From Candidatus Aenigmatarchaeota archaeon (GTDB lineage: Archaea; Aenigmatarchaeota; Aenigmatarchaeia; Aenigmatarchaeales; Aenigmatarchaeaceae): 62,141 nucleotides of DNA. The notes below the pieces were generated by a model. It searched no databases, had not been told where the DNA came from, and was given only the letters and a program-made list of their open reading frames with translations. The DNA is taken from contig WVXN01000047.1 of the NCBI GenBank assembly GCA_011773475.1, forward strand, positions 1,979 to 64,119, given 5' to 3'. The position numbers and the translations under genes are program-made. Numbering within the stretch: position 1 is the stretch's first letter; the number at the start of each line of letters is the position of its first letter. This document shows positions 15,793 through 24,200 of this stretch, piece after piece.

Positions 15793-17460
15793 ATGATTTT
15801 TATGCAAAATCCTTGGTTAGACTTAAAACAAGAAATAGCAAAACAACTAGACATAGGTATAGAAGAAATAGAAGAACCAGAAAAATATGGAGATTTTGCT
15901 TATCCTTGCTTTTCTTTATCAAAAAAATTAAAAAAAGATCCTAAAGAAATTGCCAAAGAATTAGCTAAAAAACTAAAAATAAAACATATTGAAAAAATAG
16001 AAGCCATAGGACCTTATGTAAATTTTTATATTGTTTGGAAAAAGTTTGGTCAAGATTTATTAAAATCTGTAAATGAAAAATATGGAGGTTTTATAGTAAA
16101 AGATAAGAAAGCTTTAATTGAACATACTAGCATAAATCCCAATGCTTCTCCTCATGTTGGTAGAGCAAGAAATGCTATTATTGGGGACTCTTTAGTTAGA
16201 TTAATTAAATTCCTAGGTTATGAAACAGAAGTTCACTATCTTGTTAATGATGTTGGAAAACAAATATCTGTTTTAGTTTATGGTGTTATGAATAAAGACA
16301 CTAAAGATCTGAAATTTGAGGACTTGTTGAAAATATATATTGAAACAAGTAAAAAGGTAAGCGAAAATCCTGAGGATGAGAAAAAGGTTTTTGAAATTCT
16401 TTCAAAATTTGAAAAAGGAGATAAAAAAACCATGAATTTGTTTAAAAAAATAGTTTCTTTGTGTATCAATGGTCAGGAAGAAATATTATCTAAACTGGGT
16501 ATAAAATATGATTTTTTCGATTATGAGAGTGACTATATTATTAATAAAAAAACTAATGAAGCTTTAGAAAAACTTGAAAAAACAGATAGAATTTTTACAG
16601 ACGAAAATGGTAGAAAGGTTCTTGATTTAAAAGGTTTTGATATACCCATGGAGTCTCCAGCTTTTGTTTTATTAAGATCAGATGGAACAAGTTTGTATAA
16701 TCTAAAAGATATAGCGTACACTATAGACAAAATTAATAAAGCAAAGGATCTTAACATTGTTGTTCTGGGAGAAGATCATAAACTTTATTTTAAACAATTG
16801 TCAGCAGCATTAAGAATTTTAAAATATGAACCACCAAAAGTTATTCACTATGCTTTTGTTTTGTTGCCATCAGGAAAAATGAGCACAAGAAAAGGAGAAC
16901 TGGTTTTATTAACAGATTTTATTAATGAAGCTTGTGAAAAAGCTTTAAAAGAAATTGAAAAAAGATATCCAGAACTATCTAAAGAAGAAAAAGAAACAAG
17001 AGCAAAAAAAGTTGCTGTTGGGGCTATTAGATATAGTATAGTAAAAATTAGCCCTGAAAAAAATGTTATGTTTGTTTGGGATGAAGCTTTAAGATTCGAT
17101 GGTAACACAGGTCCTTATCTTCAATATACATATGCAAGATCAAATTCTATATTAAAAAAAGCTAAGCTAAAAGACTTTGATGTAAAATATCTAAAAGATG
17201 AAAGAGAAAAAAAAATATTAAAATCATTAGCTAAATATCCACAGATTTTAGAAAAGTCTTTGAATGAATTGAAACCTCACTACATAGCAAATTATTTATA
17301 TGAACTAGCAGATGTATTCAACTCTTTTTACCAATCATTACCAGTTTTAAATTCTGAGGAGAATTTAAAGAACGCTAGATTAAAACTTGTGGATTCAGTA
17401 AAAAATGTTTTAGAAACTGGTTTAGAATTGCTAGGCATACCGACTTTAGAGAAAATGTGA
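15793..17460 (+). CDS. argS: Arginyl-tRNA synthetase
   Basis: Charges tRNA-Arg. The class I signatures are HVGRAR (after NPNASP, the HIGH equivalent) and GKMSTRKG (the KMSKS loop). An N-terminal additional domain of about 90 residues and a C-terminal helical anticodon-binding domain with the DALRFDGNTGPYLQY-like block (WDEALRFDGNTGPYLQYTYA) complete the usual order. Length 555 aa is normal. Start could be ATG 15793 or ATG 15802. Confidence 0.95.
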   Translation: MIFMQNPWLDLKQEIAKQLDIGIEEIEEPEKYGDFAYPCFSLSKKLKKDPKEIAKELAKKLKIKHIEKIEAIGPYVNFYIVWKKFGQDLLKSVNEKYGGFIVKDKKALIEHTSINPNASPHVGRARNAIIGDSLVRLIKFLGYETEVHYLVNDVGKQISVLVYGVMNKDTKDLKFEDLLKIYIETSKKVSENPEDEKKVFEILSKFEKGDKKTMNLFKKIVSLCINGQEEILSKLGIKYDFFDYESDYIINKKTNEALEKLEKTDRIFTDENGRKVLDLKGFDIPMESPAFVLLRSDGTSLYNLKDIAYTIDKINKAKDLNIVVLGEDHKLYFKQLSAALRILKYEPPKVIHYAFVLLPSGKMSTRKGELVLLTDFINEACEKALKEIEKRYPELSKEEKETRAKKVAVGAIRYSIVKISPEKNVMFVWDEALRFDGNTGPYLQYTYARSNSILKKAKLKDFDVKYLKDEREKKILKSLAKYPQILEKSLNELKPHYIANYLYELADVFNSFYQSLPVLNSEENLKNARLKLVDSVKNVLETGLELLGIPTLEKM

Positions 17461-17461
17461 A

Positions 17462-17968
17462 TTAAGAAAAATCTAAAAGAGATTGAACCTTTTCTATAGA
17501 ACTGTAAATATTATCAATATTAACCCCTATTATTGGAACCTGGAAATTCTTTTTTTGCATTTCATTTTCAAGTTCTTCTATTAAGATTCCCTTTCCCGGA
17601 CTACTCTTTCTACCATTCTTTATTTGATGGACAGCACAGGTGACAGAAAGCTCTACACCTAGAATGGCAATCACACTATAATTTTTTCTAAGATAATTTT
17701 CTATTTGATTTATAAGATTGATAGATAGTTTATGGCAGTGCTTTCTATATCCATTTGTTTCGTAAGAATCTCTTGATTTTACTCTTCTGTCCAAACCACC
17801 GTTAAAATCTAATTGAGGGCATGGCAGCTGAACTATTCCTACACCTGATGCTGCAAACAATTCTAACAAGTCTTTAAATGATCCAGCAAATTTTTCCCTT
17901 CCAACAGCTCTTACATTTTGATTTAAAAGACAATGAGATACAAAAATAATTTTTTTGCTACGTTCCAT
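17462..17968 (-). CDS. TudS-related (DUF523-like) putative desulfidase, 168 aa (paralogue)
   Basis: Paralogue of the gene at 4964-5437. Shares IIFVSHC.LNQ at the start, VGIVQLPCPQ, a Cys in KHCHK, ILGVE....CAV and GRKSSPGKG, with cysteines at 13, near 50, near 81 and near 115 as candidate [4Fe-4S] ligands. It carries an additional LDRRVKSRDSYETNGYRKH segment that the other copy has shortened, so this copy is closer to the usual family form. Convergent with argS with one base between stops. Confidence 0.72.
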   Translation of the reverse strand: MERSKKIIFVSHCLLNQNVRAVGREKFAGSFKDLLELFAASGVGIVQLPCPQLDFNGGLDRRVKSRDSYETNGYRKHCHKLSINLINQIENYLRKNYSVIAILGVELSVTCAVHQIKNGRKSSPGKGILIEELENEMQKKNFQVPIIGVNIDNIYSSIEKVQSLLDFS

Positions 17969-18044
17969 CTTATTATCACAATATAATATTATAGTTTTTT
18001 GGTTTTATAAACTTACTCGTTGTCAGTAGTAAATGTATAAGGTT

Positions 18045-18069
18045 AAACGACAAATGACGATTGTCGTTT
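18045..18069. promoter_or_regulatory. Inverted repeat upstream of the gene at 18247 (candidate operator)
   Basis: Perfect 9-nt arms AAACGACAA (18045-18053) and TTGTCGTTT (18061-18069) around a 7-nt centre. It lies in the 278-nt gap between two divergent genes, in an otherwise plain AT-rich stretch. A related arm pair (CGACAATT / AATTGTCG) stands before the HMG-CoA-reductase-like gene at 52.5 kb. It could bind a dimeric regulator such as one of the local TrmB proteins; not proven. Confidence 0.45.
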
Positions 18070-18246
18070 TAAATTTTAAATAATCTTGAAAAACTATTAC
18101 TTTAATAATCAATTTATCTTTTAAATTTTTGTTTTGAAAGTTTTTTAATTTTATATTTTTAGAAAGATTTTTAAAGTTTTAGAAAGTACTATTCAATACG
18201 TCATTTATTAACTAAAATAAGAGAGTGAAAAATAAAATATTAAAAA

Positions 18247-18939
18247 GTGAAAAAAATGCTTAGGAAAGATGATACGCATAATTTTTTGAATGCATTACAA
18301 ATGAGAGTATTAAATGATGCTCCAATAATGATTAAACATTTAGATAGTCGTCGTTTTTGGGATTCCAGTTTTGAGGTAACCAAATTTTATGAAAAATCTG
18401 AATTTACACCCTACTTAGATCAAAGAATAGAAAATTTAAAAGAAAAACGATATGGTAGAAGAGATTTCATATCAATTACTGGCGATGGGGATGCATGGTC
18501 AGTTGGTAACGATAAAAGACTTGCTATGTATAGGGAGTTAGTAGAATCAGGTGTTGATATAAAAATTATGATGACAGAAATAGGAGCTTGGACAATAGGT
18601 GAAAAATCTAGTGCTAGAAGACTACATGATATAGGTGTTCATGTTAGGCGTGTAGAAGCTTCTCGTGAATATCATTCTGGAGTTATAGGCGGAGAAGAAA
18701 TGTATACTATTCATAGATTTCCCGTTGAAGGTGCTAGCAAAGTTCTTGGTAAACCTCAAAAAAGAGGTAAAGTTAATTACACTTTTGTAGCTACAAACCA
18801 TCCCCAATTCGTTAAGCATGCTCAACGAGAGCTTAAATGCCTTTGGAAAAACCAATCTGTTAATTATGATGAGGTTTTGAAGGAAGAGCAAGAAAATATG
18901 AGAGCAAGAGAAGATCTCTTAAGATTAGAAACGCCTTAA
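18247..18939 (+). CDS. Stand-alone TrmB effector-domain-like protein, 230 aa
   Basis: The segment ISITGDGDAWSVGNDKRLAMYRELVESGVDIKIMMTE matches the PLD-like effector domain seen in TrmB-family regulators (here the two neighbours at 18936 and 26194), where sugars or other ligands bind. The DNA-binding winged helix is missing; the first 70 residues are a charged helical region instead. It is convergent with the full-length TrmB gene, overlapping by 4 nt. It may be a ligand sensor or partner of that regulator (inference). GTG 18247 and ATG 18256 are both possible starts. Confidence 0.55.
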   Translation: MKKMLRKDDTHNFLNALQMRVLNDAPIMIKHLDSRRFWDSSFEVTKFYEKSEFTPYLDQRIENLKEKRYGRRDFISITGDGDAWSVGNDKRLAMYRELVESGVDIKIMMTEIGAWTIGEKSSARRLHDIGVHVRRVEASREYHSGVIGGEEMYTIHRFPVEGASKVLGKPQKRGKVNYTFVATNHPQFVKHAQRELKCLWKNQSVNYDEVLKEEQENMRAREDLLRLETP

Positions 18940-19748
18940 CTTAATTTCTTCCACCAATAATCAAAGTTTTCTTTTAATGCAATTGCAATTGCGGGATTTT
19001 CGATTATAATTAATTCATATCTTCTATTGATGTCTGATTTAGGCAATCCTTCTTCTGCTATGTTAGTTCCTTTTTCTGAAAGTTTAAGTGCTAAAGATGC
19101 AATTTTTTTATCAACTATATAACCTCTCAAAGTTCCACTATAACCAGTTTTAATCTCTATTCCTAATTTTTTAGCTTTATTTATGTTTTTTAAAAATTCT
19201 TTAGAATCATTCAATTCTTTTGCTAAGATTTTTATTTCAACTCCTCTTTTTTTAGCATTTTTTATTGAATTTATAGTTTCTGGTAACCATGATATATCTC
19301 CAGCAAAACTTAATACCTGCTTTTTAGCTGAGATTAGTTGTTCATTTAAAGCTTCAACAACATTTCTTCTTCTGTCAGTGGACCATATCTCTCCTTTTTT
19401 TCTAATTGTTAAAGGTTCTATTTTTGAGAGGATTTCAGATATTGTTTCAATGTTATTTTTCAATTTTTTTATTTTTTTATCAAATTCATTCTTTCTTGAT
19501 TCAATTAAATTATTTAGAGCTTTTTTAGGAGAGATGATTTTAAATCTCTTGGGTCTACCTCTATTTATTAAAACAAATCCTTTTTTTTGTAGTTCAGTTA
19601 GAGTATCATAAACTCTTGGTAAAGGTATTTTTCCAGCTTCTGATAATTGTTCTGCTGTTGCTATGTTGAGTTTTGATAGTGTTAAGAATGCTCTAATCTC
19701 ATATTCAGTCAATTCAAATTCTCTTAAGAGGTTCCCAACTTTTTCCAT
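18936..19748 (-). CDS. TrmB-family transcriptional regulator, 270 aa
   Basis: Residues about 1-75 form a TrmB winged helix (LTEYEIRAFLTLSKLNIATAEQLSEAGKIPLPRVYDTLTELQKKGFV), followed by a coiled-coil linker (about 85-115) and a PLD-like ligand domain (SFAGDISWLPETINSIKNAKKRGVEIKILAKE; C-terminal WW pair). Normal length. TrmB proteins usually control sugar or central carbon genes; the target here is unknown. It is divergent from the secreted protein at 19860. Confidence 0.88.
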   Translation of the reverse strand: MEKVGNLLREFELTEYEIRAFLTLSKLNIATAEQLSEAGKIPLPRVYDTLTELQKKGFVLINRGRPKRFKIISPKKALNNLIESRKNEFDKKIKKLKNNIETISEILSKIEPLTIRKKGEIWSTDRRRNVVEALNEQLISAKKQVLSFAGDISWLPETINSIKNAKKRGVEIKILAKELNDSKEFLKNINKAKKLGIEIKTGYSGTLRGYIVDKKIASLALKLSEKGTNIAEEGLPKSDINRRYELIIIENPAIAIALKENFDYWWKKLS

Positions 19749-19859
19749 TTTTTTTCACCAAATTAACTCTCTTACAGTTAAAAAAGTTATCTATTATTTA
19801 CTAAATTCTTAAATTATTTAAAGCTTTCTTTTAAAAGTCAGGAAATATAATTGAATATT

Positions 19860-20444
19860 ATGAAAAAAAGAAATTGGATTATTTTTATTATACTTTTTAT
19901 TGTTGCAGACTTGATAATATTTTACATTTTTTATCCATCTTCACCTGCTCAAGATATTTTTAGTACTTCTACTGAACAACAAGAAGGAGAGAATGAAACA
20001 CAAACTCCAGATGAGTCTACTTTTCCTGAACTTCCAGAAGAGCCTTCAGAAGGATCTGGAGGTGAGGGAGGGAGTGGAAGCGGTGAAGGAGGTTCAGGTG
20101 GTAGCGGTGGAGGCGGAGAAGAACCTACTGGACCAACAGGACCTGTAAATTATACATTATATGTAAAATCAGAACCTTCCAATTTATCAGTTTTTGTTAA
20201 TTATAGTATTGATGGAACTGTACTTACTGCAACAGATGACGCTCCTTATTCTTTAAGGGTTGACGGTAATTCAATTGCTTGTGTTCTGGCTGCTGAATTA
20301 AAAGGTAGTGGAACTTTGAAATGGACAAAAGATGGTGAAGATTGTATATCTTCATTATGTTATCCTCCTTTCTTCGGTTGCGAAGTATTAATGGATTCAG
20401 ACCATACTGTTACTGAGCATTGGAATGCAAGTGCAACTGAGTAA
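19860..20444 (+). CDS. Membrane-anchored secreted protein with Gly-rich linker, 194 aa
   Basis: N-terminal signal anchor (MKKRNWIIFIILFIVADLIIFYIF), an acidic Glu/Pro/Thr stretch, a Gly-Ser-Glu linker (about residues 65-92) and a C-terminal beta domain (YTLYVKSEPSNLSVFVNYSIDG) resembling small Ig/PEGA-like surface domains, with four Cys that may form two disulfides. The ATG at 19860 is preferred over an upstream in-frame TTG. Likely cell-surface protein of unknown role. Confidence 0.65.
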   Translation: MKKRNWIIFIILFIVADLIIFYIFYPSSPAQDIFSTSTEQQEGENETQTPDESTFPELPEEPSEGSGGEGGSGSGEGGSGGSGGGGEEPTGPTGPVNYTLYVKSEPSNLSVFVNYSIDGTVLTATDDAPYSLRVDGNSIACVLAAELKGSGTLKWTKDGEDCISSLCYPPFFGCEVLMDSDHTVTEHWNASATE

Positions 20445-20476
20445 TTATTAAAAATTAAAAAACCAATTCTATTCTT

Positions 20477-20893
20477 ATGCCATTTAAATTTTTAGATATA
20501 ACAACGTCTGATACTGCATTCGAAGCAACTGGGAAAGACTTAAATGAACTTTTTGCTAGCTCTGCTCTGGCAATGTTTGAAACCATGATAAATACAAAAC
20601 AAATAAAACCTGAAGTTGAAAGAGAAGTTAAGGCACAAGCAGATGATTTGAAAGGTTTGTTATTTGAATGGCTTAATGAACTTTTAGTTTTTTATGGTGC
20701 AGAAAATTTAGCTTTTTCTAAATTTGAAGTTAAAGTTGATGAGAAAAACTTTAAACTTGAAGCAAAATGCTGGGGAGGAAAGATAAATCCAGATAAACAT
20801 GAGACTAGAGCAGAGGTAAAGGCTTGTACATATCATAAAATGGAAATAGAAAAAAATGATATTTGGAAAGCTAGAGTGATATTAGATATTTAA
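20477..20893 (+). CDS. Archease, cofactor of the RNA ligase RtcB, 138 aa
   Basis: Archease stimulates RtcB turnover in tRNA splicing. The family start FKFLDITTSDTAFEATGKDLNELFASSALAMFE, the central WLNELLVFY and the end KACTYHKMEIEK....ARVILDI are all present. Length is typical. The 3' end overlaps the 3' end of the convergent rtcB gene by 4 nt, so the two partners sit back to back. One departure is Thr/Ser where many members have the metal-binding Asp in the HTAD-like motif (DITTSD keeps Asp at the end). Confidence 0.9.
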   Translation: MPFKFLDITTSDTAFEATGKDLNELFASSALAMFETMINTKQIKPEVEREVKAQADDLKGLLFEWLNELLVFYGAENLAFSKFEVKVDEKNFKLEAKCWGGKINPDKHETRAEVKACTYHKMEIEKNDIWKARVILDI

Positions 20894-22344
20894 CCCTTCA
20901 CGACACCAAGAGGCACTAATCTTACAACACATTTACTTATTCCAGCGTTTTCAGTTACTTTTGCTACCTCATCTATTTCTTTATAAACTGAAGGTGCTTC
21001 TTCTGCAATTACTTTCCAGCTTGCAGCTCTTACCAAGATTCCTTTTTGAGCTAAAGCTGCTTTAATTTTCTCACCTCTAAATCTTTTCAAAGCTCCGCGT
21101 CTTGACATAACTCTTCCAGCTCCATGTGCTGTAGAATAAAAAGTTTCTTTTGCAGTTTTAGCTCCTACTAAAACATAGCTTGCAGAGCCCATTGAACCTG
21201 GAAGCAGAACAGGTTGTCCTACACTCTGATAATCTATTGGTATTTCTGGATGACCAGCTGGAAATGCTCTAGTAGCTCCTTTACGATGAATATAAACTTT
21301 TCTCTTTTCTCCATTTATTTTATGTTCTTCTATTTTCCCAATATTATGACACAAACCATAAACTAAATCCAATTCCATGTCTTCTAGCTTCATTCTTAAA
21401 CTCTTAACAAAACTTTCTCTTACCCAATGCATAATCATATGCCTGTTTGTAAAAGCAAAGTTAGCAGCACAAGACATTGCAGAAAAATAATCATCACATT
21501 CTTTTGTTCCTGCAGGTGCATATATTAATTCTCTATCTGGTAATTTTTTCAATAAATCACGAAACTTGCTTTCTAATAATTTTATATAATCAGTACAAAC
21601 TTGATGACCAAGTCCTCTACTTCCTGAGTGAATCATTACTGTTATTTGTCCTTCTTTTTCTATTCCAAAGGCTTTTGCTACTTCTGGTAAAAATATTTTA
21701 TCAACTTTTTGAATCTCTAAGAAATGGTTTCCAGCACCTAAAGTTCCTAATTGGGGAGCTCCTCTTCTTTTAGCATTCATTGAAACTTTTTCTGGATTTG
21801 CTTGCTTCATTCTTCCATTTTCTTCTAAATGATTCAAATCTTTTTCTAAACCATAACCATTTTCAACAGCCCATTTCGCTCCATTAGTTAATACTTCATC
21901 TAGTTGAGATGTGCTTAATTTAATTTTTCCACTTCTGCCTACTCCAGAAGGAACATTTCTAAAAATAGATTCTAATAATGCTTTTACTTTTGGTTTAATT
22001 TCTTCTTCATTCAAATTAGTTCTTAATAATCTTACACCACAGTTAATATCAAAACCAATTCCTCCTGGTGATAATCCTCCTTGTTCATAATCCAAAGCAG
22101 CAACTCCTCCAATAGGAAATCCATAACCAAAATGCATGTCTGGAAGAGCTATTGAGTGTTTGTATATTCCTGGTAAAAATGCAATGTTTGCAACTTGTTC
22201 AACTGCTCCTTCTTCGAGATTTTTTAATAGTTTTTCTGACAGGAATAACCAGGCTGGGACATTCATTCCTGGCTTTGCTGTTTTAGGTAATTCCCACAAA
22301 CAAGGGCCAATTTTTTTCAATTTTTCTTTTAACATATTCAACAT
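20890..22344 (-). CDS. rtcB: tRNA-splicing ligase RtcB
   Basis: GTP- and Mn-dependent ligase that joins 2',3'-cyclic phosphate and 5'-OH ends left by the splicing endonuclease. Key family motifs: DINCGVRLLRT (metal Cys), GTLGAGNHFLE (metal His), MIHSGSRGLGHQV, LCHNIGK and YSTAHGAGRVMSR (His that is guanylylated). Length 484 aa is normal and there is no intein. It provides the ligation step for the tRNA-Tyr intron and probably the 23S intron in this same window. Confidence 0.95.
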   Translation of the reverse strand: MLNMLKEKLKKIGPCLWELPKTAKPGMNVPAWLFLSEKLLKNLEEGAVEQVANIAFLPGIYKHSIALPDMHFGYGFPIGGVAALDYEQGGLSPGGIGFDINCGVRLLRTNLNEEEIKPKVKALLESIFRNVPSGVGRSGKIKLSTSQLDEVLTNGAKWAVENGYGLEKDLNHLEENGRMKQANPEKVSMNAKRRGAPQLGTLGAGNHFLEIQKVDKIFLPEVAKAFGIEKEGQITVMIHSGSRGLGHQVCTDYIKLLESKFRDLLKKLPDRELIYAPAGTKECDDYFSAMSCAANFAFTNRHMIMHWVRESFVKSLRMKLEDMELDLVYGLCHNIGKIEEHKINGEKRKVYIHRKGATRAFPAGHPEIPIDYQSVGQPVLLPGSMGSASYVLVGAKTAKETFYSTAHGAGRVMSRRGALKRFRGEKIKAALAQKGILVRAASWKVIAEEAPSVYKEIDEVAKVTENAGISKCVVRLVPLGVVKG

Positions 22345-22400
22345 TATTTCTTCATTCTTTTTAAATGTTAAATATACTAATAATTATAGAGGTGATTTTC

Positions 22401-22685
22401 TTGCCAATAAGCACAGCACCATACACAAGGTCTTACGCCCATACAAAAAGAAGGGGGAGAGAAGGTTTTGTTAAATGTGGTTTTTGTGGAAAAAGTGTTC
22501 CCAGATGGAAAGCTTTTATAAAATATAAAGGATTTAGAATATCTGATCCAGTATTGAGAAAGCAAATAAAAAGACACAATGTTCACATGTTTAGCAGAAA
22601 AATATATGTTTGTCCGAGCTGTGCTAGATTTAGAAAAGTTGTTAAGCCTGGAAAAAGTGTTAGAAAAAAACATCTAAAAAGATGA
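22401..22685 (+). CDS. rps26e: Ribosomal protein S26e, 94 aa
   Basis: Small-subunit protein known from eukaryotes and part of the archaea. Diagnostic features: KCGFCGK.VPRWKA (first zinc Cys pair, about residues 26-38), a middle basic helix, YVCPSCARFRKVVKPG (second Cys pair), and a basic tail. The start is TTG 22401, supported by GAGGTGAT at 22388-22395; the longer in-frame reading has no ribosome-binding site. It precedes rpoF and the DUF655 gene in a conserved information-processing cluster. Confidence 0.82.
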   Translation: MPISTAPYTRSYAHTKRRGREGFVKCGFCGKSVPRWKAFIKYKGFRISDPVLRKQIKRHNVHMFSRKIYVCPSCARFRKVVKPGKSVRKKHLKR

Positions 22686-22734
22686 CTTACTTTAACCTTT
22701 AAAAACTTCGCTTTCTAACTTTAATATGATATTT

Positions 22735-23064
22735 ATGAAGGTATTAGAAATAAAACCAACAGGAATGGCTGAAGCAAAGAAGATTATGCTTAGCCGTGAG
22801 AAGAAAAAAGAGCTAAGCTACGAACAAAAGCTTGCTTTGGATCATTTAAATAAATTTTCTAAAATATCTGATTCTGATGCTAAGAAATTTTTAGAGGAAT
22901 TGTCTCAAGTTCTTAGAATGTCTGATGAAACTATGGTTAAAATCCTTGATTTAACCCCCAAAACTCCAGATGAATTAAGAATGATATTTGCGAGGGAAAA
23001 ATTTAGTCTAAAAGATAAGGAAATTAAAAAAATTCTAGAGACAGTTAAGAAATATTGTAAATAG
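22735..23064 (+). CDS. rpoF: RNA polymerase subunit F (Rpb4-like)
   Basis: Stalk subunit partner of RpoE. The body (MAEAKKIMLSREKKKELSYEQKLALDHLNKF, then an HRDC-like helical part with LDLTPKTPDELRMIFAREKFSL) is typical, 109 aa. An in-frame ATG at 22726 would add three residues. Followed 11 nt later by the DUF655 gene, the arrangement seen in many archaea. Confidence 0.88.
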   Translation: MKVLEIKPTGMAEAKKIMLSREKKKELSYEQKLALDHLNKFSKISDSDAKKFLEELSQVLRMSDETMVKILDLTPKTPDELRMIFAREKFSLKDKEIKKILETVKKYCK

Positions 23065-23075
23065 TGTGATGGCTT

Positions 23076-23636
23076 ATGCCGATTCTAAAAGATGAAAACG
23101 TTATAGTATTGGATTTCCTTCCAAGAGGACATGCTAGTGGTAGACAGGAACCCATAGCCCAGGTTATAGGTGTTAAATATTTCTCTCTTTTAGAGCTTGT
23201 AGTCAAAAGAGACGTTACTTTAAAGCCAGGTGATACAGTCTATATCGGAGATTCAAAGAGAGATCATATTGATCATATTAAAAGAAGACTGACCATTAAA
23301 GATCTAACAAGTTTTGCTAAGTCAGAACTGCCTTTCTTAGTTGAAAAATTAGTTAAAGACAATGAGAAAAAATTTGTTAATTTCTTTAATAATGCACGTC
23401 CATTATCCACAAGACTGCACCAATTAGAACTATTGCCCGGAGTTGGAAAAAAGCATATGTGGGATGTCATCAAAGAGAGAAAAAAAGGGGAATTTAAGAG
23501 TTTTGAAGATATTAAGAAAAGAATAAAATTAATGCCAGATCCTAGTAGTGCTGTTATAAAAAGAATTATGGAAGAATTAGAAGGAAATAATGTCAGATAC
23601 AGATTATTTGTTGCTGGACCTGTTAGGAGATTCTAA
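23076..23636 (+). CDS. DUF655 protein (putative nucleic-acid-binding), 186 aa
   Basis: Archaea-specific family usually encoded next to rpoF. An N-terminal OB-like half (VIVLDFLPRGHASGR....AQVIG.KYFSLLELV....TLKPGDTVYIGD) is followed by a helix-hairpin-helix half with LELLPGVGKKHMWDVIKERKKG. Binds nucleic acid by prediction; biological role unknown. Its stop overlaps the next start (TAATG). Confidence 0.88.
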   Translation: MPILKDENVIVLDFLPRGHASGRQEPIAQVIGVKYFSLLELVVKRDVTLKPGDTVYIGDSKRDHIDHIKRRLTIKDLTSFAKSELPFLVEKLVKDNEKKFVNFFNNARPLSTRLHQLELLPGVGKKHMWDVIKERKKGEFKSFEDIKKRIKLMPDPSSAVIKRIMEELEGNNVRYRLFVAGPVRRF

Positions 23637-23908
23637 TGAATAAAATGAGAGAATTACAGATTCTGTTAACAAAGATTCCTAAAGGAAAGGTTACTACATA
23701 CAAAATTGTTGCTAAGAAACTAAGAATACATCCCAGAACTGCTGGGAGATTGTTAAGCAAAAACCCTTATCCAGATAAATATCCCTGCTATAGAGTTGTG
23801 TTCTCTGATGGAAGAGTTGTTAGGAAACATGTTAAATTACTTAGAAAAGAAGGAATAGAAATAGAGCAAGGCAAAATTGATTTAAAAAGGTTCTTGTTTT
23901 CTTTATAA
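23636..23908 (+). CDS. MGMT/ATL-family DNA-repair-type protein, 90 aa
   Basis: Corresponds to the DNA-binding domain of O6-alkylguanine-DNA alkyltransferases: IPKGKVTTYKIVAKKL, then R.AGRLLSKNP, and the active-site-like PCYRVV. The acceptor Cys is present but the usual following His (PCHR) is Tyr. There is no N-terminal domain, so it is like the short archaeal MGMT-family proteins rather than a full Ogt. Translationally coupled to the DUF655 gene. Confidence 0.82.
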   Translation: MNKMRELQILLTKIPKGKVTTYKIVAKKLRIHPRTAGRLLSKNPYPDKYPCYRVVFSDGRVVRKHVKLLRKEGIEIEQGKIDLKRFLFSL

Positions 23909-23986
23909 GTTTTTACTACTGACCGATGGTTTTATAAGTCTTTCTATCTATATATTTATTACGGATAAGTGATAAAGTGATTCATT

Positions 23987-24193
23987 ATGTTTCCTAATGG
24001 TGATTTCGTGTTTAGAAAACTAAAACCTCAAAGGCCCACTGTAATAAGAATTAAGGATACTGTTAAGACTTGTTTTTATTACAGAGGAACTAAAACATGT
24101 CTAGGACCTTTGTGTTTTTGGACTAAAGTAGGAGATTGTCCTATTTTTAATAGACTAAAAAATAGAAAAAGAGTTCATTTCACTGCAAAATAG
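23987..24193 (+). CDS. Small four-cysteine protein, 68 aa
   Basis: Unrecognised basic protein. Four Cys at about residues 29, 38, 43 and 51 (TCFYY...TCLGPLCFW...DCPIF) suggest a zinc or iron-sulfur site. Arg/Lys-rich at both ends, so nucleic acid binding is possible. TATA-like sequence is visible upstream (ATATATTTATTA near 23950-23961). Convergent with trm1. Confidence 0.55.
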   Translation: MFPNGDFVFRKLKPQRPTVIRIKDTVKTCFYYRGTKTCLGPLCFWTKVGDCPIFNRLKNRKRVHFTAK

Positions 24194-24200
24194 AAAATAG

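Noticed and set aside
17969..18246. Hidden RNA gene in the 278-nt gap
   Set aside because: Apart from the dyad at 18045 it is AT-rich with TATA-like strings and no conserved RNA motif.
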